A stretch of DNA of 64,000 bases from Entophlyctis helioformis (taxonomy: Eukaryota > Chytridiomycota > Chytridiomycetes > Chytridiales > Chytriomycetaceae), in the NCBI GenBank assembly GCA_025526915.1, contig JAHLKH010000016.1:151122-215121 (forward strand). Reading direction: 5' to 3'. The translations under genes were made by a program, and so were the position numbers. The notes beneath the pieces were generated by a model that was given only the letters and a program-made list of their open reading frames with translations, was not told where the DNA came from and made no database searches. Numbering within the stretch: the first letter of the stretch is position 1; every line of letters begins with the position of its first letter. Shown one piece after another: positions 35,028-45,347 of this stretch.

Positions 35028-35914
35028 TCTCTTGCGCCTTGCGCTTGCGTTCGGTCTTTTTGGGAGTCGGTGCCTCGGCATCGCTGTCGTTCTCGACCTC
35101 TAGACGGTCGGCCTCGTCGCCGTCGTCGTTTCCATCGTCGCCGTCGTCGTCGTCATCCTGCTTGTGCGAGACGAGCGTGCTGCGGATCTTGTCATCGAGC
35201 GAAGTCTTGCCCGACGCCTGCACAATTTAAAGCCAATCAACGACCAAAAAAAAAAAAAGAGAGAAGCGCAGTCGGCCGTGGATGGGTCAGTCGCCTACGA
35301 TTGTGGGACTGCCATTCAAGCGCCGATCGTGGCCAGCGAGGATGCCAGCCAGCGAGGATGCCAGGATGCCAGCCAGCGATCCATGCGGCAGCCAGCATGC
35401 CAGCCAGCCAGCGATCCGTGGACAGCCACGGCAGCCCGCTTACCAGCGCACTCTTGCGGGCAGCCACGACCTGCGCCGACGAGTTGAGCAGATCCCAGCC
35501 GCGGCCCGAGACCGGGTTGCGGGCCACGGGCAGCGACGAGCCCGCCAGCGAGAACGTGAATGCCGGGTTGATGCCCGCGGCCGTCCTGCTCTTCTTGTCC
35601 CGCTGGCTGTCCCGCTGGCTGTCCCGCTGCTGCTTCCTGCTCCTGGACTGCGGGTCGCCGCCGTCGCTGTCGTCGGACGAGTCGTCGTCGGGCAGCTGCG
35701 ACGGCTTGGCCCTTTTGGCTGCTGCTGGCGATGCGGCTGCTGCGGCTGCTGCTTTGGCTGCTGTGGCTGCTGCCTTGCCCTTTGCTGCATGTGCTGCTGC
35801 TCCAGTTCCAGTTGCTGCTCCAGTTCCAGCTCCAGCTCCAGTTGCCGCATCCACCTGGCCGTTGTCGTCGTCGTCGTCCTCGAGCGTCCGCAGCGAGAGC
35901 GGATCGAATGCCAT
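32547..35914 (-). CDS. DRS1: DEAD-box RNA helicase DRS1/DDX27
   Basis: A nucleolar ATP-dependent helicase of 60S ribosome biogenesis. The start chosen is [17 protein letters not shown] at 35914. Exon 1 ends at 35444, exon 2 is 35217-34569, and exon 3 starts at 34472. Further exons run to the stop at 32547. The N-terminal region is acidic and Ala-rich, with a nucleolar-type INPAFTF motif. Helicase motifs in order: [16 protein letters not shown] (Q), [15 protein letters not shown] (I), PTRELGVQ (Ia), [10 protein letters not shown] (Ib), VIDEADRIL (II, DEAD), LFSATMTDN (III, SAT), [13 protein letters not shown] (IV), [10 protein letters not shown] (V) and [11 protein letters not shown] (VI). The C-terminus is Lys-rich and then a Gly-Arg tail (RGGRGGRGG). 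All catalytic motifs are intact. It is divergent from MPDU1 (55 bp between start codons) and convergent with CLC. Confidence 0.95.
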
Positions 35915-35969
35915 TTCGACGCTTTTTGTTCCACGCGGCAAGCAGCTGCGCTTGCCCCTGAATCCCAAA
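35915..35969. promoter_or_regulatory. 55-bp bidirectional start region of DRS1 and MPDU1
   Basis: Start codons of DRS1 (35914, minus) and MPDU1 (35970, plus) are separated by 55 bp. Transcription must initiate in this gap or inside the opposite coding region. Confidence 0.5.
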
Positions 35970-37213
35970 ATGACCTCAACCTCATCGCCCCGCGCCGCCT
36001 GGCTCGTGCCGCTGCTGCTGGCCTCGTTCGCCGTGCTCGTCGCCGCAAACTCGGCCGTCGGCGGGCCGCTCGGCCTCGTCGCCGACACGATCCTCGCCCC
36101 CGTGGTCGGCGGCTCGTGCGCCGACACCATCGTCTCGTTCGACTTCTCGTCCGCCGACTGCTACAAGCTGCTCCTCGCCAAGCTGCTATCGCTCAGCATC
36201 GTGGCCGGCTCGGCCATCCTCAAGGTGCCGCAGATCCTCAACATTGTCAACTCGGGCTCGGTCGAAGGCCTGTCGTTCGCCTCGTTCTTCATCGAGGCCG
36301 TGGCCATCACCATCACCGTCGCCTACAACTACCGTCTGCAGAACCCCTTTTCGACCTACGGTGAAGGTGGTGGTGTGTGGTGTGCTGCTGTGCTGCTGCT
36401 GCTGCTGCTGCTGCTGCCCCTCTCTGCTGCTGCTGCATCTGCTTGTCTCTGGCGGCTGCATGCACCTGCGAGGCTGCACGTGCACGACCAGCAGCCGCAC
36501 TCTGCGTCGTGCTCCGAGCGCTCGCTCTCGGGCCTCGTCCTTCCCAGAAGGCGCCGGCCGAGTCAGCATGAACGGCGTCTGAACGCGGCGCCTCCTTTCA
36601 GCCGTGTCGTGCGCATCATATTGTATTGTGCCGCGTCGAGCCGTGTTGTGCCGTGCCGTGTCTAGCACTGCCAGATCGCTGCGCGGGTTGCGCCTTCGCC
36701 GCAGCCGGACCCGACTGACGCCGACCCTCTCGACCGCCCGCCACAACAGGTGTCTTTGTCAATGCGCAGAATCTCGTGATCCTCGTGCTCATCCTCGTGT
36801 ACAGCGGCCGCTACATGGCGCTCGTTGTGCGCAGCGTGTTCTTTGCCATTGTCGCGTTCGCGCTGTTCTCGGACTCGCTCGTCGGCATGTCGCTGCTCAC
36901 GTCGTTCCAGGTCGGCACCATCTTCCTCGGCATGGCCAGCAAGGTCCCGCAGATCTGGTCCAACTTCACGGCCGGCTCGACGGGCCAGCTGTCGGGCATC
37001 ACGGCGTTCCTGTCGTTTGCCGGCACGATCGCGCGCGTCTTCACCACGCTGCAGGAGGGCCTCGACTCGACGATCCTCATGTCGTTCCTCAGCGCCACGC
37101 TCTTCAACGGCATCATCTTCTTCCAGATTGTGTACTACAACTCGGTGGCCCCCAAGGCGCTGCCCGCGGCCGACGGTGCCCGTGCCGCCAAGGCCGCCAA
37201 GAAGCGCGACTAG
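35970..37213 (+). CDS. MPDU1: Mannose-P-dolichol utilization defect 1 (PQ-loop) protein
   Basis: An ER membrane protein required for use of dolichol-phosphate-mannose/glucose in glycosylation. Exons 35970-36366 and 36750-37213 give 286 aa in frame. The leader is hydrophobic (WLVPLLLASFAVLVAA). Two PQ-loop repeats are plain: SAILKVPQILNIVNSGSVEG and MASKVPQIWSNFTAGSTGQL, each followed by the SF motif (GLSFASFFIEA; GITAFLSFAGTIAR). About seven membrane segments are expected. The C-terminus ends AKAAKKRD, a dilysine-like ER retrieval signal. The intron is long (383 nt) and has CTG repeats. AATAAA lies at 37374. Confidence 0.92.
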
Positions 37214-37373
37214 GCGCGGTGCCTTGTTTCTTGTTCCTCGTTCTTCCTTATCCACCACCACCTCATCCTCGTCATCCTCTTGGTCCATCTGCCTTTCCAC
37301 ATGCTCAGCGCCGTCTGCCCACGCCCCTCCCGAACCTCATCCCTTCACCTATGCACGCAGCCCACCGTCGGCC

Positions 37374-37379
37374 AATAAA
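37374..37379 (+). terminator. AATAAA poly(A) signal of MPDU1
   Basis: AATAAA about 160 nt after the MPDU1 stop codon. Confidence 0.45.
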
Positions 37380-37645
37380 CCAGAATGCAGATCTCTGCCA
37401 TCTGCCCGCCACGAGCCGCCACAAGCCAGCCGCGAGCCGCGAGAGTTGTCGATGTGGCCAGCCAACGTGTCGCTTGCAGTCAAAACAAAAAAAGGCGCAA
37501 GAGCCCGTCCAGTTGTAGTCAGCACCAGCACGCCAGTCCAACTGCACCAGCACTCGTCGCTCTCTACCAGCACACACGCTATAGCAGCACACTCTCTAGC
37601 AGCACACTCTAACGCAACACACTCTATAGCAGCACGCCGCCCCGC

Positions 37646-40600
37646 ATGTCCACCTGGCAGCCCAACGTGGCCGATCTCGGCAACCTCGTGCAGCTGTTCT
37701 CGAGAGCCACCAACGGCACGTCGGCCGTCCAGGCGGAGCTGGTCCGAGTACGTCTGCTTGTCTGTCTGCTTGTCTGTCTGTCTGTCTGCCTGTCTGTTTC
37801 TATCTCTGCCCGCCCGCCCCTGCCTGTGCAGGCTGCTGGCCTGTCTTGGCGCCTGGCGCCTTGCAATCGTGCAAGCCGGGCGGGCCAAGGCTCGTCGGGC
37901 TCGTCGGGCTTGCAAACCGACCGATACTAACACACACACACACACACATTGGCCCACTGCCTGCATGGCTGGCTGGCTGGCTGCCTCGCATCTGCCTTCC
38001 TGCACATCTGCAGCAACTGCAAATGCTCAGCACCGTCCCAGACTACTGCAACTACCTCGCGTACATCTTCGCGCTCACCAACGAGCCCGTCGCCCTGCGC
38101 ACCATCGCCGGCCTCAACCTCAAAAACACCCTGCGCGACACAAACGCCGGCCTCGAGCAGTCGGTCCTGCACTACGTCAAGGCCGCCGTCTTCCAGGCCC
38201 TGGCCGACAACGACTCCATCATCCGCTCCACCAGCGGAACCATCATCACCACCGTCAACCTCATCGACCGCCGCGTCTGGCCGGATGCCATCCACAAGCT
38301 CATCGAGGCCATCGACAGCCAGAACCCGCACCTGGTCGAGGTTCGTTGGCCTGCCTTCCTGCCTGTCTGTCTGCAATGATCGATCGATCCGTCCATCCGT
38401 CCATCCATCCACCATCCATCCACCATCGGCTGTCGACTACCAACTGACTCGTTCAACCTTGCCATGTCTTGCAAACCGGCCGTGCATCCATCTGCCCATC
38501 TGCCCATCTGCCCATCTGCAACAGGGTGCATTCAGTGCTCTGCGCAAGATCTGCGAAGACTCGGCTGCCGATCTCGAGACGGGCGACGAGCAGCTGCTCG
38601 CCTACCTCATCCACAAGCTGCTCCAGAACGTGCTCAACGAGAACGCAAAGGTCCGCGTGGCTGCCATCGAGTCGCTCAGCCAGTTTATCCTGTCGCACTG
38701 CCCGCCGCTCTTTGCCAACATCGACGGCTTTGTCGCCAGCCTCTACCACCTCACGTCGGACACCAACAAGAGCGTCAGAAAAGCCGTCTGCCAGGCGCTC
38801 GTCCTCTTGTTCGAGGCCTCGCCCGAGCCGCTCCTGACCGAGCTCCACAACGTCGTGGCCTTTATGCTCTACTGCACCCAGGACGAGGAGGAAAAGGTTG
38901 CCCTCGAGGCCTGCGAGTTCTGGCTGGCCTTTGCCGAGCACGAGGATATGCGCGACCATCTTGAGCCGTTCCTTCCCCAGTGCGTCGCCGGTTCGCTGTG
39001 GTTGCCTTTGCATCTGCGCCATGGCGTGTGGCTAAAGGCCGACTGACCTGTGTGTGTGCGTGCGCTTGAATGGTGCATCGCCGAATGGTGGCCGACGACA
39101 GGATCATTCCCGTGCTCATCAAGAGCATGGTCTACAGCGAAGACGAGATTGCCATGCTGGGCGGTGACGAGGACGACGCCAACGTGCCCGACAACGTTCA
39201 GGACATCAAGCCACGCCATCACAAGACACGCAACCACGCCAACGCCCACGAGGGTGCTGCCGGCGCTCCTCCCAAGCCTTCTGGCGATGACGATGCGGAC
39301 GATGATGACGATTACGACAACGACGATGACGATGACATGGACAACGAATGGAACGTGCGCAAGTGCTCGGCTGCTGCCGTTGATGTCATGGCCACAGTCT
39401 TCAAGTCGACGTTCCTGCCGCTCCTGCTGCCGCTGATCAACCAGCAGCTGTTCAACGACGACTGGAAGTGCCGCGAGGCGGGCATTCTTGCTCTCGGTGC
39501 CATCGCCGAAGGTATGGCCATGTGCTCTCGTCTGCCATCTGCCAGCCCAACTGACGCGAATGCGCTGCGCTGCTCCAGGCTGCTCGATGGGCATGTTGCC
39601 GCACCTGCCCCAGCTCGTGCCCATGATGATCAATATCCTCAACGACAAGAAGCCGCTCGTCCGGTCCATCACGTGCTGGACCCTTGGCCGCTATGCCAAC
39701 TGGATCATCCACGGCGACCCTACTGCCCAAAATGTCTCCGAGGAGGAGCGCCGCCTACACATGCAAACGTACTTTGAGCCGTTCCTGCAAGGCATGCTGC
39801 GCATGACTCTTGACAACAACAAGCGCGTCCAAGAGACGGGCTGCAGCTCGCTCGCCGTTCTCGAGGAAGTTGCCGGCGATCTGCTTGTGCCGTACCTGGC
39901 CCCCATTCTCCAGACCATTGCTGCTGCATTCCCCAAGTACCAGGTGTGTCCGCTGTGCTCTAGCTTGAGCCTTGTGTCCAGCCTCGTCCACGACCTGCGC
40001 ACTGACGCAGGCTCGATCCTGCCATGGCCAACAGCACAAGAACCTGCTCATTCTCTACGATGCGCTCGGCACTCTGGCCGATGCCGTTGGCCCTGCCCTC
40101 AACAACCAGCAGCTCATTCCCATCTTCATGCCCCAGCTCACGCAGAAGTGGGAGATGCTTGACGACAGCGACCACGGCCTCTTCCCGCTGTTTGAGGTCT
40201 GTCGAGCGGTCTGCCTTGTCTGCCATGCCTGCTGTGCTGTGAGCGACCGCACACGCGCTGACATGCTGCTCTGGTTCCGGCAGTGCCTCGCGTCTATTTC
40301 CATCTCGCTCGGCTCTGGATTTGCACCCTTTTCGCCTGTTGTCTGGAGTCGCTGCCTGCGCATCATCAGCACCTCGCTTGTGCAGTATGAGGTGTGTTTG
40401 GTTATGTGGATGCTTGCTTGCTTGCTTGAGACTCGCCGCCGCTTGTTGTGTCGAGTATCGGCTTGCTGACCACGCTGCTGGACAGAACTTCACCCGCGAC
40501 CCGCAGCACTTTGAGTTGCCCGACAAGGACTTTATTGTCGTTGCTCTCGATCTCTTGAGCGGCGTCGCACAGGGCATGGCGGCCGCTGTCGAGCCTCTTG

Positions 40601-41671
40601 TCCCGACGGGTGCACCAAACATTATCGATCTGCTCATGATCTGCCTCAAGGTGGTTGCACGCTCCTTGCCCCACGAGCGTCCAATGCGGCCACGGCCGGC
40701 GTGTTGCTAACCATGACTGCTGTGATGCTTTCCATGCAGCACCCCTTCAACGAGGTGCGCCAAAGCTCGTGTGCGCTGGTGGGCGACTTTGCCATCATGG
40801 CGTTCCCGCAGATCAAGGCGCGCGTGCCCGAGTTCATGCAGCTCATGATCCCGCTCATCGAGTCGATCCAAAGCGAGGACATGTCGACCGGCATCAGCAA
40901 CAACGCCACGTGGGCATCGGGAGAGATTGCGCTCAAGATGGGTAAGCCATGGCGTCCTTTGCCCGCTCTGTTGATGTGGCGCGACTGACGAGCCTGTGCC
41001 GTGGACCTGCAGAAAGGGAGATGGAGCCGTGGGTGCAGCCGCTCATGACGCGTCTTGTCCCCATCCTCCTGTCGTCTGGCACCAAGCAGACGCTCAAGGA
41101 GAACGCAGCCATCACGATTGGCCGTCTTGGCATTGCCAACGCAGCCATGATGGCGCCGTCGCTTGAGCAGTACGGCAGCGAGTGGTGCGTCGTTGCTGGC
41201 CTGGCTTGCCGTGGGGGGAATGGCTTGATTGTAGACTGACTGACTGACTCTATGCTCGCCTGGATGGACGGCAGGTGTCAAGCGCTGTCGCAGCTGCGGG
41301 ACAATCTCGAAAAGGAGAGCGCGTTCCAGGGCTTCTGCCAGATTGTTGCGGCCAACCCCAACGGACTCGTCAACCACCTCGTGTTCTTTTGCGCGGCGAT
41401 TGTCGGCTGGACAAGAATATCACCGACGCTCAACGAGACGTTCCGCAGTGTATGTTGGTTGGAAGCCGAGCCTGCTCTTGAATGCGTGGATGTGTGGATG
41501 TGTGGATGTGTGGATGTGTGGATGTGTGGGTGGGATGACTGACTTGGCGTGTCGGGATGCACACAGATCCTTGTCATGTACGCGTCTGGCTTGGGAGCGC
41601 AGTGGCCGGCGAAGCTGTCGACGTTCCCGTTTGCGGTGCAGCAGCGACTCAAGGAGCGGTACAATGTCTGA
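37646..41671 (+). CDS. KAP104: Transportin-1 / karyopherin beta-2 (Kap104)
   Basis: A nuclear import receptor for PY-NLS cargo (hnRNP-like proteins), made of HEAT repeats. Twelve exons are read: 37646-37747, 38014-38340, 38525-38979, 39102-39511, 39579-39943, 40035-40196, 40284-40391, 40486-40650, 40740-40941, 41013-41184, 41275-41449 and 41567-41671. They sum to 915 aa in frame, close to the ~890 aa of the human protein. Highly conserved blocks are [85 protein letters not shown], and NATWASGEIALKM. The acidic loop of repeat 8, which displaces cargo on RanGTP binding, is present (DDDADDDDDYDNDDDDD). Several introns carry tandem repeats. Confidence 0.95.
37752..37800 (+). repeat. (TGTC)n tract in transportin intron 1
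   Basis: An irregular TCTG/TGTC tetranucleotide array starting a few bases after the 5' splice site at 37748. Confidence 0.9.
41487..41529 (+). repeat. (GGATGTGT)n octanucleotide array in transportin intron 11
   Basis: Five perfect copies of an 8-nt unit inside the last intron of the transportin gene. Confidence 0.95.
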
Positions 41672-42142
41672 GGCGTATCCGTGTATTGTGGTGGATCTGT
41701 GGCGCCGTGCAGACACGCAAGAGCAGATGGGCGACGGTGGCTGGAGGGGGAAGCGTGCAGACGTGGGAAGGCGGGGCGTGGCGTTGTATAGCAGAGCGTC
41801 GGACAGCATGCGATGCGATGCGATGCGATGCCATGCCGTGGTGCACCACGCCGCGCCGCGCCGTCGCACGCTGCACGTCTCTGAATGAACGCCCGCTTCG
41901 TTGTGCACCACCTCGTTGTTGTCCCGCTGCCCGCGATCACGACACTGACAGCGACGACACCGCTGACACCGCTGACTCGGCTGGCTCGGCTCGGCTCTCT
42001 TGCACGCACTCTCCTCCCGCCCCTCCAGCGCCTGCCGCCTGCCCCGCTCTGCAGACAGCCCCCTCGCACTCGCACTCGCACCGCCCCGTCTTCGACGCTC
42101 GCACCAAGACAACCACTTGTCACGCTTGCCACACCAAGCGCC
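41672..42142. other. Intergenic interval between transportin and HARS
   Basis: 471 bp with no gene seen. It contains a short CGATG repeat near 41810-41832. A long minus-strand ORF crosses it but is antisense to real exons on both sides. Confidence 0.5.
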
Positions 42143-44356
42143 ATGACCGACACCGACATGGCCGCCCTCGAGGCCCGCATCGAGGCCATCAAGGACCAGA
42201 AAAAGGCCGTCAAGGGCGACAAGGCCAAGGAGGCCGCCCTGGCCGACGAGCTCAAGAAGCTCAACCTGAAGCGTGCCGCCCTCGCCAAGGCCGCCAAGCT
42301 GGCTGCCGGCACCGACGGCGACGGTGACGATGCCGCCCAGGCCAAGAAGTTTACGCTCAAGGTCCCCAAGGTGCGTGCCTGTGCCTGTGCCTGTTGGCTG
42401 TCGCTGTGCCCGTCGCTGTTGCTGTCCTGTTGGCCGGCGGTTGCAGCACTGCGCATGATGGGCCAACGAGCCAGTGCGTACCTGCCGGCCAGTGCACCGA
42501 TCCCATCCATGTACCCGGCTCGTCCTGACACCAACACCAACACCGACACCATCATCAACACCGACACCGACCACAGGGCACCAAGGACTACAACGAGAAG
42601 GAGATGGCCATCCGCGAAGACATCTTTGCCAAGATCCGTGCCGTCTTCAACCGCCACGGCGCCGTCACCATCGACACGCCCGTCTTTGAGCTGCGCGAGA
42701 TCCTGGCGGGCAAGTACGGCGAAGACTCGAAGCTCATCTACGATCTGCAGGACCAGGGCGGCGAGATCTGCTCGCTGCGCTACGACCTGACCGTGCCGTT
42801 TGCGCGGTACTTGGCCATGAACAAGGACACGCAGAACATTAAGCGCTACCAGATTGCCAAGGTGTACCGTCGCGACCAGCCGTCCGTCACCAAGGGCCGC
42901 ATGCGCGAGTTTTACCAGTGTGTGAGTGTGGCGACTGCGGGCTGTAGCGGCCGTGTGGTGCATGGTGTGCGCTGTGCGCTGTGTTGAACGGCTTGCCGCT
43001 GACACGAGAACACAGGATTTCGATATCGCTGGCACGTACGACCCCATGATCCCTGACGCCGAGGCAATCCGTGTCATGGTGGAGATTCTCGACTCGCTCA
43101 AGGTCGGCAACTACACGGTCAAGGTGAGCCCACTTCTCGTTCTCTGCCCAATCTCTTTCTGGCATCTCCGGATGGCAGCGTCCCTGATACATGTCGCTGA
43201 CTGTGCTTGCACTACCGTTCATGTAGATCTCGCACCGCAAGATCCTGGACGGCATGTTTGCCGTCTGCGGTGTCCCGGCCGACAAGATCCGCTCCATCTC
43301 ATCTGCTGTCGACAAGCTCGACAAGGTGCGTTTGCTCGCTACTCTCGCTGTTTGCGCTGCATCTTGCATCGGGGTTGCAACCAACTCTCTGACTCGAATG
43401 TTGCACAGATGCCTTGGGAGGATGTCCGCAAGGAGATGACGGAAGAAAAGGGTCTGGAGCCTGCCGTTGCCGACCGCATCGGCGAGTACGTCAAGCTCAA
43501 GGGTGGGTCGTCACTGGCACATGGACTTGCTGCCGTCCAGATGCCTGCCGCATGCTGAAACTCTGCTCGGAACAGGTTCCAAGGAGCTCTGTGCTGTTCT
43601 TGCAGCCGACGCGCGTCTGTCACAGAACGAGGCTGCCATGGCCGGTATTGCCGACATGGACCTGCTGTTTACGTACCTGGACCTCTTTGGCGTCACGGAC
43701 CGTCTCACGTTCGACCTGTCGCTTGCACGTGGCCTCGACTACTACACGGGCGTGATTTATGAGGCCGTCATGCTCGGCTCTGACGGTGTGTCTCCTTGCT
43801 TCGTGCCAACACCATCCTGGCTTGCACATGCACTCACTCGCACAGCATGCTGACCATGGATCCCGAAACCGACGCAGACCCCAACGTCGAGACCTCTGGC
43901 GTCGGCTCGATCGCTTCGGGTGGCCGCTACGACGAGCTTGTCGGCATGTTCTCTGGCGGCAAGCGCATCCCCTGTGTCGGCATCTCGATCGGCGTGGAGC
44001 GCGTCTTCTCGCTGATCCTCCAGCGCACGCGTCTTGCAGCCGTCAAGTCCACCCACACGGACGTGTACATCATCGGCATTGGCGCCAACCTGCTCCAGGA
44101 ACGCATGCGCATCGCCCGCGAGCTGTGGGACGCTGGCATCCGCGCCGAGTTCATGTTCAAGGTCAACCCCAAGCTGCCTGCCCAGTGGACCGTCTGCGAG
44201 CGCGAGTCCATCCCGCTGGCTGTCATCATTGGCGGCGATGAGGTTGCCAAGGGTGTTGTCAAGATCAAGGACATGCGCGGCGGCCCTGACGGACCGTCCA
44301 AGGAAGTCACTGTCGCTCGCAGTGACATGGTTGCAACCATTATCGCGACACTTTGA
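42143..44356 (+). CDS. HARS: Histidine--tRNA ligase (histidyl-tRNA synthetase)
   Basis: A class II synthetase charging tRNA-His. Seven exons are read: 42143-42370, 42577-42921, 43016-43123, 43227-43325, 43409-43502, 43576-43785 and 43878-44356. They give 520 aa in frame, the eukaryotic length. The N-terminus is a WHEP-like helical hairpin ([20 protein letters not shown]). Then come motif 1 ([15 protein letters not shown]), motif 2 ([14 protein letters not shown]), the histidine A signature ([15 protein letters not shown]), [18 protein letters not shown], and motif 3 ([16 protein letters not shown]). The C-terminal anticodon-binding domain follows ([32 protein letters not shown]). No mitochondrial leader is obvious on this start. 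AATAAA follows at 44381. Confidence 0.95.
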
Positions 44357-44380
44357 GTGCCGTGTTGTGTGTCTTGTCTG

Positions 44381-44386
44381 AATAAA
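44381..44386 (+). terminator. AATAAA poly(A) signal of HARS
   Basis: AATAAA 25 nt after the HARS stop codon. Confidence 0.6.
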
Positions 44387-44498
44387 CTGCGGCTTGGTTC
44401 TGCTATCCATGATCAGTGCTGGACGCTATCGCCATTTATGCGGCTCCAAGTGCTTGCATTGACAGCACTGATGATCAGGCAAGACATGTGATTGTTGC

Positions 44499-45300
44499 AT
44501 GCCAACCACACGCGGCGCCACTGACTTGTTGTTCAGTTGGGACGATCTGGCAGCAGCCATCTCCGAGATGAACGGACGCAAAGCGTCTGACGACGACGGC
44601 ATTCCTTGTGCAACACCATCTTCGAGGACGCAGTCGTTCGAAAAGCCTGGTAGTCGGCGTCCATTGTCTCGCTGCCAAAGAAGGGCGATCTGAGCGATCC
44701 GTCCAACCATCGTGGTATCTCGCTGATCAATGTCGGCCTGAAAGTGCTGTGCAAAGCAGTGCACATACGGCCCGACGCACTCGCCAATGGTTGTAACTTC
44801 ACAATGCACGAGCAAGCTGGCTTCCGTCGCGGTGAGGAGGCGGTGGCGCAGGTCTGCGCTCTCGTCGACGTCATCCAACGGCGGCGTGCACGCCAACTGC
44901 CCACGCATGCAGCATTCATTGACATCAAGAAGGCCTTCGACACGGTGCCGATCGGCGCGCTGCTGTGGAAGCTGCGCAAGATGGGCATCCCGCCACGCAC
45001 GTACGAGTTCCTCAAGGCGCTCTACACGTCATCCACTGCATGTGCACGATCAGGCAATGTGCTCTCTGAGCCGTTCAACGTCAGGCGAGGCGTCCGCCAA
45101 GGCTGCCCGCTGTCTGGCCTCTTGTTCAATCTGTTCCTCAACGACATACTCGATGGCATCCCCGAGATCAGCATCCCAGCCGTGGCTGGCGGTCATGGCA
45201 TCCGTGGGCTGATGTTTGCAGACGATGTGGTCATTCTCGCAGAGTCTCATGCAGCATTGGCAGACGCGGTGCAAGTTGTGGCGGCATGGGGGGACAAGTG
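44499..45300 (+). mobile_element. Degenerate LINE (non-LTR retrotransposon) reverse transcriptase
   Basis: RT-domain relic in two frames. The first frame has AAISEMNGRKASDDDGIP (RT N-terminal block). After a frame change near 44640-44670 the rest reads LPKKGDLSDPSNHRGISLIN, QAGFRRGEEAVAQVCAL, motif A (AFIDIKKAFDTVPIGAL), motif B (GVRQGCPLSGLLFNLFLND) and motif C (GLMFADDVVILAES). The catalytic aspartates of A and C are still present. No endonuclease, zinc knuckle or 3' tail is seen. Downstream it runs straight into the right arm of the inverted duplication. It is therefore truncated at both ends and frameshifted, and not autonomous. Confidence 0.88.
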
Positions 45301-45347
45301 CGGCAATCACGTCTTCATTCCAACAGCAAGTCTTGGAAATCCATTCA

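Noticed and set aside
35070..36665. 531-codon plus-strand ORF overlapping DRS1 and MPDU1
   Set aside because: Its 3' part is simply the MPDU1 first exon read into its intron; the 5' part is antisense to DRS1.
41278..43110. 610-codon minus-strand ORF across the transportin 3' end and HARS 5' end
   Set aside because: It is antisense to verified exons of both genes and has no domain; its openness follows from GC-rich codon use.
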